Positions 1-10,926 of a stretch of DNA of 64,000 nucleotides are shown here, piece by piece. The notes under the pieces were generated by a model, which saw only the letters and a list, made by a program, of their open reading frames with translations, was not told the DNA's origin and searched no databases. Position 1 is the first letter of the stretch. The number at the start of each line of letters is the position of its first letter. The position numbers and the translations under genes were made by a program. Source of the stretch: Linum tenue (Eukaryota > Streptophyta > Magnoliopsida > Malpighiales > Linaceae); NCBI GenBank assembly GCA_946122785.1, contig CAMGYJ010000006.1, positions 42,800,066 through 42,864,065 of the forward strand. Reading direction: 5' to 3'.

Positions 1-3000
1 AATTATTTTTACAAATGAATTATGATTTGGTGGAAATTTGTTGTAAATATTGAATACATACATCTTCAATTTTGGGCGAATCATATACATCATTATCATT
101 TGTACATAGCTCGTTATAAATACATTGAATATGTCAACGCTCGATATAAATCATACATCAAATATTTCAAAGGTCTACCAATTTCATTTAAATACGTATT
201 ATTTTTCATATCTGATTAACTATTGTACCTAATTGACCATTTTCTAACCCGAGCCAGGGTTGGTCCCGGGACCCACCCTCTAACTCTCTCCCTCCGCCCC
301 TAGCGACTGGTGCTCTAAAATTTTAGCATGGTTAACTGCTGAACGTTAAACTCTTGCTAATCGGGCATGAATGGACCCGACAATAATGAGATGATATCGA
401 GTTTAATGTGATGTTCATTTCGTCAGTTTTGGATCGGATGTGTTGATCAATTTATAGGGCATTAACATATAAATGAGTTATAATTAACCTCACTATACAA
501 TTTTTACTCTTTATAATAATTAATTTAATCTTGATATTTGTGATGTTTGAAATATTTTATGTATGATTTAGAGGTATAATTATTATTTGTGACATCAGTT
601 GTAGTTTATTCAAATGTAATATTTCATCAGGTAGTCAAAATCGAATACTGGGTCCATTTATGACTGTTTTTATCTTGGTGTTGTAAATAGGTAGAAACTT
701 AATTATTACAATGAATATAACTATACATAGGCACATGGACGAGCTAGCATGACACAGTTAGAGCATACCATGAAGACAATGTATATGGATCGGCCATGTA
801 CAAACATGAATGCTTCATGAGTCGTATCAGACTTAAACTTCAAGGGCTCGCGCACAAGTGCGAGCACCACACAGTCTATATTGTTGAACTCATGTTTTAT
901 GGAGAAATGCGTCATTTGATAAAAATAAAATATTCTAAAAATAACACAATAAAATTTGAATTAATGAGTAGTTTCTCACATCAACGTGTGACGGCTCATA
1001 TTCTAAAAGGTTTATGAAATACATTCATTGTTTATTTTGAGACTTAATCCTTTTCAATGTATACAATTAAAAATTTATTTATAAAATCATTCTTGATTAA
1101 CTTAATAACTCAAAAGTCTTTTTTACAGTTTGTAGTAATAACAAACAACGTCAACAATAACTTTAGAAGCAAGTAAAGTGAAAAAAAATTGGGATTTAGT
1201 ATTTCTTTGCAAATGTGCGTGTGTGGGAGGGGGAGGGGGAGATTTTTTTGTCTAAAAAATTTGAGAAAGGGTTGAAACTCATATATCATTTATTTGGATA
1301 TTGAATATTGCATATTGAATTGAAGTATTGAACATTTTGAAGCGATATATAATTCTTAAATTAGTATTTATTTTCAGCCTGGTTGACCAATAGCCTTAGA
1401 CCTTTTGCTAGTCTGATATGGATCCAATAATCATAAGATGAGATTTAGTTTGATATTGCGTCGGTTCAAAACCATTTTTTATGTGTAATGAATTTGTACG
1501 GCAAATACATGTAAAGTGAAGATGAACCTGATTATGCATTTTGATTCGTTATATTAATACAATGGTTTAAGGCTTTAAGCGATAAACGAACTATACACTC
1601 ACCCGATTGGCTTAACGAGTTCTGCTTTTTATCACTTTTAATAATTAGTTTATTCACAAGCTATCAAGCTACTTTGCTCCGTCGATGAATAAGCGACCAT
1701 CTATTTGCCAGGTTTCAGGTGCTCTTATTCACACTATCGTCTGTGAATGGAGAAGAAGCATTTCGAATGCAAAATTGGAGAAGTAATTGGGTTGTTTCTA
1801 GGTTTCTCTCGATTCCAGGCGGTGGAAAGAAAGAGGAAGGGAAAAGGGGAAGAGTTGTGAGATACAAAGCTAAGAGAGATGGAAGAACAAATGGAAAAAC
1901 AAAGAGGAAGACAAATAGAGAGTGAGAGGACACATTTAAAAGAAGAGGAAAATGAGGTAGTGCTAAATAACTGTCCTTCTACTTTGATTAGTGAATATTC
2001 TCGGCCATATTATGTTTAGTTTTGATTTATATTAGGAGATGAAATTATATTTGACATATTTTTTCTATTTCAATTTAAAATCCTAAATCAATATTATCAT
2101 TTGAAAGATTTTTTCCTTAATATGATTATTGTAATTTCTGAGATTTAATGGGTATTTGATAATGTCAATATTTTAGTGGTTTTTTATTTAAAGTTTGTAT
2201 TGAAAGATCGTACTTACCGGCAGTTAGATTATAAGCCTTCACATCATAGCTAAATCGATAGGCGATATTTAACAATATGAAACGGTTGAACCATAGTTAA
2301 ATTATGACATTAATATAAAATACTCTACTACCAACTTTTTCGATACGGTTTTACAATCTTTTGGTTCAAACAATTCTTTTACACTGGTGGAAACAAAAGT
2401 TTTAAGGAACATTTTGAACTATCTATTGCAAAAAAGCATAACTCAGTTAGGGATGAGAATATGCGATTTCATGTAACCCAAAAGACACTTTGCAACTTCT
2501 ATATTTTAAAAATAAATGTATGCTACTCATACTCTCGCTCATTCATCAACTTAATGAGTAACATATATTTCATGTAATATTATTTTCATACGTTTTTATT
2601 TATTGAATTATTTCAAGAAAAAAATATTTGCTACATGAAAATTAGTACATTGTTGCTATACATGTCTGCGATATGAGAATAATTTAGGAAGTTCGTACAA
2701 AACACATTTTCCAACTAACTATTAGTGACAACTTAGCATCATGTCTTATATATTTCAAATCAAGCAACTTCAGATTCATTACCAACATTGTGATAAAAAA
2801 AATGCTCTTTATTGGGAAAAACTTAAAGGACATACTAAACTCTACGAGACATTTTCTTTCATCCTAAAGGTTGATTATGTATGTATCATGAGAAACAAAT
2901 ATAATATTCAACTATATGGTTTAATTAAGTAATGAATAAAAATTAGTTATATATTTTATTCATTCAATAATTATATGTAATGCTTATATTATATTTTTTT

Positions 3001-3819
3001 CTCATTTCATGGAGGTCTAAACACATTATGCATAGTTGGATCACTTTCAAAAATGTTATGTGCATAACTAGATAGAAAACATTCATTTCATGCATTTCAA
3101 ATCATCTATTATATCCATTATTATATACCATATTTCTCGACAAAATTCTTTCAACCAACGGATCGGGCCCTATGCTAGTTGAAATATGAGCAAACTAGAC
3201 ATTAAAATCATTGAAGGAAACCACTAAACTAGACTACTAGAGTATGTTTAGTTTGATTAAGAATAATTTCATAGAAGATAAGGATGAAGTTAACAACATA
3301 CATTCTTGGACAATAATTTTAAACATGGATATATTTATTTACTTTGCATATAATTCCACGTTAGCAATAGGGAAGATACTAGATCCTTGAATATCTTCTT
3401 TTTCTTTCTTCTAATGCCCCACGTACAAGTGTAAGTGACTTTTGCACAAGGTGCCCAATGTTTTGTGATCCTGGGACTAAATAAGTTGACAATAAATTAG
3501 AAATCTACCAAAATAACCTAATCATGCTTGTGAATAAGGTGTTTTACATTATCACTTTACGTGATCTGATTATGTGACATATCTTCCTGATGAGTTTGTT
3601 ATGATTCTTGATGAGTGTTCATGTGATAGTCACTTGTGATGTGCTTTAATGATGACTCGCTCTTATGTATTTACATTATGAACTTGATGAAATATTAATA
3701 CGGTGTTCCAGGATGAGATAGTTCATGAATGTGATAATGACTTATGTATCAATGTGTTTAATTTATTCTTCACGATTGTTCTCAAATTCACATAATAGGA
3801 AACATATCTCCCTTAAATG
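1..3819. other. AT-rich intergenic DNA, no gene recognised
   Basis: I see no supportable gene here. Open frames are short (under about 75 codons) and show no recognisable protein features. The DNA is AT-rich with scattered low-complexity runs, such as a purine-rich tract near 1221-1245. A short GC-rich patch near 240-310 and a segment near 335-430 loosely resemble one near 1400-1480 (both contain a 'ttgcta..atggatcc/atggaccc..gagatga' pattern), so they may be scraps of one old dispersed repeat. Confidence 0.5.
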
Positions 3820-4557
3820 TAGGGTGCTAATCGGTTCGATGTCGGTTAACCACTAACCAATTTGACAGTTAGTAGTTAATCACTAAGCAAAGAATGCATA
3901 CTAAAAATCGAACCGATAAGCCTTATCGCTAACCACCTATTATCGTTGTGAATAGCAATTAGTTTGATGGTTAACAACTAACCAATAACAACCTTTAAAT
4001 ATGATATTTTGCATTTATTATTTTTATTTTTTATGGTGGTCCTTTAATAGTAAAATATAATCATGCGAATAATTCAAAAAATATTAATTACACCTCTACA
4101 TGGTTAACATAAAATAATAATTATGAGAAATAACATCAACACGATACAACATCTATCGTGAATTTATAATCCAAATTCAAATCTTAACGTATAGAATTAA
4201 AAATAATCAAACGTCTTCATCCATTAGATAGTACTAACTAGCAAGACATCTAATACAAGCACCACCTGATCATCAACATTCACAAACATCAAAGAACAAA
4301 GAATACTTGGGTGCGAGGTCATCAACATTCACAAACATCAGAAAAACCCAAATCCAAAAACAATGTGGTTATACTGGTAGGCAGTTATCGGTTAACTACT
4401 AACTGAATAGTCGGTTAGTTGTTAACCAATAAGAAAACCAAGCTAACTGAAACCAAACTAATAAGGAATAATCGTTATTGGTTAACCACTATCCGATGTA
4501 ATCGATTCAGTTATCAGTTAAAAAGGGTAACCAAATAACTATTTATCTACCATACCT
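3820..4557. repeat. Degenerate dispersed repeat rich in GGTTAAC / ACTAACC
   Basis: The segment is made of variants of 'ggttaaccactaacc' in both orientations. A closely similar sequence recurs at about 40230-40503, including the shared phrase 'aatcgaaccgataagcctta'. The left edge begins 'tagggtgctaatcgg', which resembles hAT-type MITE ends, but I find no convincing target duplication. Short direct repeats ('catcaacattcacaaacatca') occur near 4275 and 4321. The boundaries are approximate. Confidence 0.55.
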
Positions 4558-4559
4558 AG

Positions 4560-5126
4560 ATACACAATTAAGGTTGATTTAATGAGAGTTTTTGACTCAG
4601 TAGTTGGCAATTTATCTTGACAATACTGAGGGCTATGGGTTTCCTGAATAGTTTATTGCATAAATTCATATATATTTGTGTTACTTCCTCGTGCCCAGCG
4701 TGAGTTTTAGTGGAGGGTTGAGTGGTTATTTTTATGCTAAAGGATTTAGGCATGCAGGGGGTCCTCTGTGACGATGAATGTGTTATCATGTTAATTTTTC
4801 CAAATGGATCTATGAAATTCAAAGTGTGAAAGGCGTGCTTATAAAGTTTAGTGAGTTATCAGGTTTGGATCTAATCTAACCCCATTAAATAAATTCATAT
4901 ATGTATTAATGTTTGATTAAGATGAGGCATAGCTCTGTTGTATTACTAGCTTGTAACGTAAGTGGTTTGGTTAGAAGTAGTGGTATAGATAGTGATTCTA
5001 ATAGTTGTTGCATGTGTCTACAGATATGGGAGCAAACTGAGAAAACTCTTCTAGAACTGAGTCCTATCTGGTAGGGGTGATAATAGTTTGGGTATTGTGA
5101 AGAAATAAAACTCACTAATTCATAAA
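4560..5126 (+). pseudogene. LINE reverse-transcriptase remnant
   Basis: Plus-strand translation from about 4573 reads VDLMRVFDSV, the motif of L1-type RTs that carries the first catalytic Asp. Downstream fragments in shifted frames (GFPE-like, then a 'CVTSP' block near 4675) match the usual order of plant LINE RTs. Stops and frameshifts break it throughout. Nothing recognisable follows after about 4830, where the sequence runs to an A-rich tail-like stretch ending near 5126. It is dead. The family assignment comes from motif recognition only. Confidence 0.5.
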
Positions 5127-5239
5127 ATAAGACAACAATGTTGAATTTCTTTCTATCACATACATGAGAGCGATACTTCTCTCTCTAAGCCGTTAACGCT
5201 TTCTGCGCAACGATTGTTCCCATCTTTGGTGTTCTTTTT
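5127..5239. repeat. Left copy of a ~113-bp repeat flanking the copia-type element
   Basis: This segment ('ataagacaacaatgtt ...' to '... ttctttttt') abuts the left LTR and recurs with about 90% similarity at 19651-19765, abutting the right LTR. It lies outside both LTRs, so it behaves like a very long flanking duplication. Normal copia insertion gives about 5 bp. Confidence 0.75.
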
Positions 5240-5543
5240 TGAAGAATTTGATGATGCGGAATTGAAACGAACACAGAATACAAGAGTTTTACATGGTATC
5301 CTCGATTGATTGATTGATCGAGACTAATCCACGGTGAGCTCGGAAGAACTCACGACTGACGTTTTATTGAACGACTACATTGTGACGGCTTGCTTACGAC
5401 AATCTCCGTAGCTAAGCTTATATAAGCGTAGGGTTAAAAACCTAATGACAACCAAGGTTCCTTCTTTGACAAGGACAAGGAAACAAGGGACTTGGAGGAC
5501 AAGGAATTAATTATTTTTGACTAAATAATTAATATCCTCAACA
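5240..5543 (-). repeat. 3' LTR of the copia-type element
   Basis: It starts 'tgaagaatttg' and ends 'cctcaaca' on the plus strand, about 304 bp. It matches 19372-19660 nearly base for base, except for a 13-bp segment ('cggaagaactcac' near 5340) missing from the right copy and a diverged terminal ~10 bp. Confidence 0.8.
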
Positions 5544-5555
5544 CTCCCCCTCAAG
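5544..5555 (-). other. Polypurine tract of the copia-type element
   Basis: The minus strand reads CTTGAGGGGGAG immediately before the LTR start TGTTGAGG. This is the usual arrangement at a copia 3' LTR. A second similar tract ('cccccctcaag') lies at about 18203 inside the internal region. Confidence 0.7.
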
Positions 5556-5648
5556 CGAAGACAGGAGTGACATGAATGTCGAGCTTGAAAAAGGAAATGT
5601 GACGAACAAGCATGACAAGCTTGAAAAACATAACTTGAGATGAATAAC

Positions 5649-6958
5649 TGACTCACTCCTACTGTCACTCTAGAAAATGGCCAAGTATAACCACTTCCTA
5701 AAGTGTAGTATAGCGGGTTTGGGTTTTATTGTCAACCCGGGTCCTAGATGTGATGACTACTTGGTGAATTCTCGTTATCTAGCAATGAACTTTTAGTGCA
5801 GATTCAAACAAACAAAAACGCAAAGCAAGTTAAACGGTTGTTCAAGTTAAGAGAGGTCACCCGGATATGGTTCTCCCTAGACTGCAGTTAAGCCGGATTG
5901 TAATTTACCAAGTTCAGTTTTCATGAAAGTTATACTGCGGAAGGTTCTTAAATAGTCTGAAGTCTCGACTAAAGGTCTTCAGACCCTCTCAATCTGAGTC
6001 TCTAGCGGGCGACTAACCTCCACCGGAGTAAACAGATTGAGGCCCTAACGAACCAAACCTCCACTACCGAATTGAATTCGGTACAGAATAGCGAATTGGC
6101 TCCTCGACTAAAGTCACCAATTCGCTACCTTCAATTAAGGATACTCTATCAACCTAGGCAGATATTCTCATTCTAGGTCAAAGCAGAAACAACAGGAATT
6201 TGATCAGGATTCGAGTCATTCAATCATTCAAACCTCAATCGAATATAATCAATTCACAAACTCTGTACTTGGGTTCATACAATCAGACCTAGCATACAAA
6301 TCTAGGATTCCCCATACCCAGATGAATGGGGAAACTACTCCATAGAGAAAGAAGCAAAAGCGGATTCAGACGCGGAAATACTACTGTGAAGATGGATTTC
6401 TGCTCCCGGACGTTTAATCGCCACTTCTCCAATGGTGATGAAGATCAAGCTATGGCACTTGGGAACTCTGGTTCGTCGCTTTCTCTCTCTAGGAATCGCT
6501 CTATCTCTCTAAAACTCGGAACCCTTGATTGTTGGCCTTCCTTTCCCTTAAATCTGCTGCCTGATCGCGATACCCGGTCGGGTATTTTGGGTCTCGACCG
6601 GGTATAATCAAAACGCGCCGCTTTGCCTCAAGAGAGATCCCCGGTCATGGCCAATAATCCCCGACCGGGGATTTGCGCCTCGTGCCCGGGCCCCTCTCTG
6701 ATTCTCGGGCGCCCCAAAATAATAAATACCCGGTCGGGTATTTGGCCACCTGACCGGGTATTTTCCTCCTGCAGCCCACTTTGTCCCAACTTCGCTCCTT
6801 TCAACCCAGAACTCGTTTCTCTGCCTTGATTCCAACGCCGGGTCCTGAAATATGACATAAACACACAACCTAGCCTGAAATCGGCTTAAAACACGAGGAT
6901 CCACATCTCAAACGGCTTCAGAATAGGGGTAAGAACATGTGTAATTATCGGTCTATCA
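5649..6958 (-). repeat. 3' LTR of Athila copy A
   Basis: It is about 1310 bp and runs from TGACTCACTC to GGTCTATCA on the plus strand. By eye it differs from the 5' LTR by roughly 25-30 substitutions, plus two deletions of about 21 and 15 bp (near 6430 and 6575). The U3 part (about 6560-6780) is rich in the palindrome TACCCGGTCGGGTA and its variants. Short open frames inside it are by-products of these palindromes. Confidence 0.92.
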
Positions 6959-6975
6959 AACTCCCCCACACTTAA
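6959..6975 (-). other. Polypurine tract of Athila copy A
   Basis: The minus strand reads TTAAGTGTGGGGGAGTT directly before the LTR start TGATAG. It would prime plus-strand DNA synthesis. Near-identical tracts recur at about 7896-7912 and 9720-9735. Confidence 0.75.
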
Positions 6976-8190
6976 CCGTTTGCTTGTCCCTAAGCAAACC
7001 TAACTCAAACCAATGCAACTCTCCAGACCTCTATAGCAGCAAACAACCCCGATCGTAGGTAGAGGACTTCCTAGATCATTTAGCAGCTTACGAGGTCAAC
7101 CGACGCACAAGTCATCTCATAGCTTCTTCGGCGAGAGCACTAGTCTCGAGTCGGCATCATGGCAAATAGTGAACAGAGGACAAATGAATCGTGGATGAAG
7201 AGACACTCAAAAACAAAAGATCATGGACTCACATTATTTCAAGGTGCTCGATTTTCTTCTTGAAGATGGTTGGAACCCCTTTTCTTCCTTCTTTTTGCTT
7301 GTTTTTCTGTTTTTCTTTTTTTTCTTTATTTTTTTTCAAGGGTTCCAACCTGTTTTTCAGAAAACGGGGTTCCCACCTAGCAAAGGTTTTGCGGGAGCCC
7401 GGCTCTTACCGGCCATGCCAGGAGCGGGTGTCTCGAGCCTCGTGCGGGGGAAAGACATGTAAGGGGGCTGGAGGTAGTAGGTGGAAATTGGGAACGGATT
7501 TCCGTCTCCCCTTACACACTTTCGCCCTATTCGCACGGGAGACGTTATTTTAAAGCACATTTTCGAGAACCTGTTAATTTCAAAGCATGATACAAGAGTC
7601 CATGACAGGCAGAGAGTCCACAACACCACACAATTCAAGGGTCCTAAGATCACTAATTCACTCAATCCACCAACACAATATGAAGAAGAAATGAGACTTC
7701 TTAAATGCATCAACATCCTCCATAGTGCTACACTACCTCCCTAGGTTGCAAATCACTACAGAGACTGTCAATTCAAAGTATACTGAGCAGGCAATTGCAA
7801 GGAACACGTACTTGGAGCCCTCAAATTTAAAAATTTGGACAGTGGACTAGGCTCCAAGCACACAAACAGATCTAATGCAGTCAAAAGATAAACATCCCCC
7901 CCACACTTAAGATCGACATTGCCCTCAATGGAGAAGAGGGAAGGAAAGGGGAACGATGTTACCGGTGTGCACAGACTGCAGGAGACTGGAAATGGACCAG
8001 TCGGCATGAAACGGACTGGAGAGAGGACTAGTCGGGAACATAGGCACAGCTAAAGGAAACCAAAGAGCTCAAACACATATGTTAGGTCCAATGGTCAGCC
8101 CAATAGTACAACATCCAAAAAGAACAAACAAAACCGACATAAAACAAACAGTTTGCATGCTGACAAAGACAAAAACACTCAAAACATGCC
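6976..8190 (-). other. Conserved 3' non-coding region of Athila copy A
   Basis: This lies between the extra ORF and the polypurine tract. I see no protein with support. It is closely matched, inverted, by 63130-64000 in the second Athila, so it is a standard module of the family. It includes a pyrimidine-rich run at about 7278-7340 and a PPT-like tract near 7900. Confidence 0.7.
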
Positions 8191-9648
8191 CTAAGGCCCT
8201 CCGAGACCGGAGAAGTCGATCTGGTTCATGAGGTCGTCGTCGCCATCCTCCGGTGGTGGGTGTGGTGGTGAATGAGTCAACCGGGTGGTCCAGTGGTGCT
8301 CCTCTGGAGGGTGACAAGCCTGGAGCAGGTGCTCCGAGTACTCCATCAGACGGCGTCCACGATCTCTCTCCCGCTCCATGAGAGCACTAGTGACTCCCAT
8401 ATGGGTCTCCAAGCGGCCAAGGCGCTCGTCAACTCTCGCCAGCCTGGACCGGTACTCGGCCTGGTGTGCCGAATACTGCTGGTAGAACTGGACCTGATGG
8501 TCCAGGAGCTGCTGGTTCTAAAGACCGAGCTGCTGGAACTAGAGCCCCATCTGCTGGAACTGCTCGGTGAAGAAGTCCATCGATGGGCCAGAAGCCATAC
8601 ACGGACCAGAAGGACCAGAGGAGGACTCGCCCCGCACCGGTCTCCGTCGAGGATGAAGGTCCCCTGGTGGAGAGAGCTGGGGCTCCGGCTCATCGGCATC
8701 CATGGCCCCGTCATCATCATCATCCTCCTCATCCTCCTCCTCATCGGAGTAGTCATCATCCTCCTCGTCCTCATCAAGATCCACAACCTCCTCAGGGGGC
8801 ATAGAAAGCCCATCCACCCAGGTACAGATGTCATCAGTGGCCAGGAGGCGTGCATTGTGGAGCACGTCCCAGCTGAGGGGGGTGGAGCCGCCCTGTGCAG
8901 AAGCATCCTGAAGCCCTTGGAAGCTGATGCCGAAATGGCGCGCCAACCGGGTGATCAGGGGACCACAGAAGAGATGAGTGGGTTTCCCGTGGCACCGGGA
9001 GAACGTGGCGGCCATGAAAGAACCCAAGTGGAGCATGTGCTCCGGGTCCCCCATCGAGTACATGCATACAGCACCCGCTTCAGAATCTTATGCGAGCCGG
9101 TGGCGTTGGGAACGATAGAGCGGGTGATCAGCAGGTTCAGAATGTGCCACTCCGGCTTGAGGGTGCTGACGTAGGTCTGGCCAGCCTCGAAGAACTCATA
9201 CCTATGGTCGTGCCTGGCTGCATGGCGGTAGAACTCGTCCTGGTCCCAGTCGGTCGGGTTCGGGATCTCGACCTCGTGGTCATCGAACGGGTGGTACTCG
9301 ATCCCCAAGGCGTAGGCCAACCCGTCAATGGTCAGCTCCCGGGGGCGGCCACCCAGCCTGAACATCACTGCATAGGAGTCCCGAGGCTTCTTGCTTTCGT
9401 ACTTGAACGTGGTGTAGAACTCCCACACCAGCTCCGTGTAGGTGGGCTCGTCTATGGTAAGCAGCGTCCGCCAATCGCGGTGACTGATGGCGGTGCTGAG
9501 CTCCTGCATGCAGTGGAGCTGCTCGAACACTGCCCACTCAAGGTGGTGGTGGCGCTCCAATTTCCCACGAATCACCTTGCGGAACTGGTCCGTGTAATCC
9601 CGGTGCAGGCGCAGACCCTGCACAAAGGGATGGTCGAGGGACATGGTC
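8191..9648 (-). pseudogene. Extra Athila ORF between pol and 3' LTR (env-position ORF), broken
   Basis: The likely start is the ATG at 9644. It lies 4 nt after a strong 3' splice-site sequence (T-rich tract ending in GCAG at about 9649-9652, minus strand), which suggests a spliced subgenomic mRNA. About 190 residues of globular sequence resemble the Athila ORF-1/env-position plant family (motifs DWRTLLTIDEPTY and FRLGGRPRELTIDGLAYALG). A frameshift near 9065-9085 moves the frame. The protein then continues through an Asp/Glu-rich run (about 8690-8790) and a Gln-rich, coiled-coil-like tail ending at 8191. Two in-frame TAG codons (8539-8541 and 8509-8511 region) interrupt the tail where Gln is expected. 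I see no signal peptide or membrane segment, so calling it an envelope rests on position only. Confidence 0.7.
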
Positions 9649-9660
9649 CTGCAAAATCAA
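9645..9660 (-). promoter_or_regulatory. Putative 3' splice acceptor for the env-position ORF
   Basis: The minus strand reads TTGATTTTGCAG/G, a consensus plant acceptor, a few bases before the ATG at 9644. Spliced env-position mRNAs are known for some Athila-group and related elements. Use of this site here is inferred. Confidence 0.5.
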
Positions 9661-10280
9661 CAAACCAAAGGTGGAACCAAGAAAAATCTCGTCAGGACCA
9701 ACAGTATGGGTTCATCACTTCCCCCACACTCAAGGCTCACCTAGGCTAACAGTTAAGCACAACCGGTTGAATCAAAATCAACTCAACCGGTAATCAAGGC
9801 AAGACCACAGAACCAACAACATTAAGTACACGGGCAGCACATATACCACATATAAATCCATGCATACTCAAGGCATCCCTCACCCTACTCTAAATCAGGC
9901 AAGCAAACACAGTTCTCGGTCCTACAATCTACAGTTCGATTTTCCATGAAACGAGTACTTAACAAGAAACACACCTGGAAACACAAGTAGAACTGTAGTT
10001 AGGACACGAGGAAGGGGTGAGGGACGCGAGAGAGGGCCAAAAAATCGCCCGGGAGGCTCGCCGGAAAATGGCCGGCGAGTCGCCGGAAAGTGACCGGCGA
10101 CGACCGGCAGCGGCGGAGGCGGCGGCCGGCGGCGGCTGAGGGCGGCCGGCGGTGGCGTAGGGACGGCGGCGACCGGGGGCGGAGGGCGGCCGGCGGCCGC
10201 CAAGAGGAGAGAGGGGAGAGGTTTTGAGAGAAGAGAGAGGAGGAATTTTGGAAAAAATGAGGGTAGAGCGAGAAATGACC
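9661..10280 (-). other. Leader region upstream of the env-position ORF, with a CGG-rich block
   Basis: No gene is supported here. It holds a PPT-like tract (minus strand AGTGTGGGGGAAG near 9720-9732). A strongly GC-rich block at about 10040-10205 consists of CCGGCGGCGG-type repeats. Next to it is a purine-rich block at 10203-10250 (pyrimidine-rich on the element's sense strand), reminiscent of a plant gene 5' leader. This whole region is absent from the second Athila. Confidence 0.55.
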
Positions 10281-10720
10281 GGGGGTTTCCTTTAAATAGG
10301 AAAAATCCCCGGTCGGGTATTTTTGATTCCTCGACCGTGGGTTGCTAAACGCAGCGTATCGAATGGACCAATATACCCGGCCTTGAGCCAAAAATACTCG
10401 GTCGGGTAATTTTGGGCCAAGGTCGGGTATTTTTGTGAAACGCAGCGTGCAAGGCCTTGAAAATCCCCGGCCTCGAACCAAAAATACCCGGTTGGGTAAT
10501 TTTGGGACGAGGTCGGGGATTTTTCTGAAAACGCAGCGTTCAAGGCATTTAGGAATCCCCGGCCTTGAACCAAAAATACCCGGTCGGGTATTTTTGGGAC
10601 GAGGTCGGGTATTTCCCCTTTTTTGTCCCCCGAGAAACAGAGGGGCCCCGATCGTGGACCAAAAATACCTGGTCAGGTATTTTGGCCCACGACCGGATAT
10701 TTCCCCCAATTCGGCCAAAA
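10281..10720. repeat. 91-bp tandem repeats carrying CCCGGTCGGG palindromes
   Basis: The phrase 'aacgcagcgt' recurs at 10348, 10439 and 10530, exactly 91 bp apart. Each unit carries 'aaaatacccggtcgggta' variants and a 'gaggtcgggtattttt' half. The same palindrome occurs in this element's LTR U3. Because 91 is not a multiple of 3, the long open frame across it (minus strand 10727-9999) is unlikely to be coding. Confidence 0.85.
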
Positions 10721-10926
10721 ATCTCATTCGCCCAAAATTTCAACCTCTCCTGCACGAAAACACCAAATCAAGGCATCACAAACGACCGAACTTCATTACA
10801 GACATGCAACTGACTCGACACGACACAATAACTCAGAAAAAAGGGAAAAAGAAATGCAAACCGTGGTGGGGTTGCCTCCCCACAAGCGCTTCTTTACCGT
10901 CTTTTAGCTGAACGCCCATGGCGGAA

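Noticed and set aside
1715..1933. Overlapping 68-72-codon frames on both strands
   Set aside because: Purine-rich low-complexity DNA gives Lys/Arg-rich on one strand and Phe/Leu/Pro-rich on the other. No protein family features.
6326..6904. Several 68-98-codon frames in the Athila LTRs (also at 17399-17948 and 56165-56816)
   Set aside because: They are created by GC-rich palindromes, lie in U3/R of LTRs and are not conserved between the two sibling elements.
7191..7553. 120-codon Athila 3'-region frame (and its mirror at 63641-63994)
   Set aside because: A poly-Phe/Ser run from a pyrimidine tract. It is not kept in the same form between the copies, which differ by indels in the tract.
8272..9174. 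300-codon plus-strand open frame
   Set aside because: It lies antisense to the env-position ORF. Its composition (Leu/His/Arg-rich, poly-Ile/Leu over the Asp/Glu codon run) is that of a reverse-strand shadow.
9645..9660. Treating the env-position ORF as a true viral envelope gene
   Set aside because: No signal peptide, membrane helix or cysteine pattern is visible. Only its position after pol suggests it.
9999..10727. 242-codon minus-strand open frame across the tandem repeats
   Set aside because: The 91-bp period shifts the frame each unit, so the same DNA is read in different frames. The GC-rich end gives Pro/Arg/Ser runs. There is no sign of a conserved protein.
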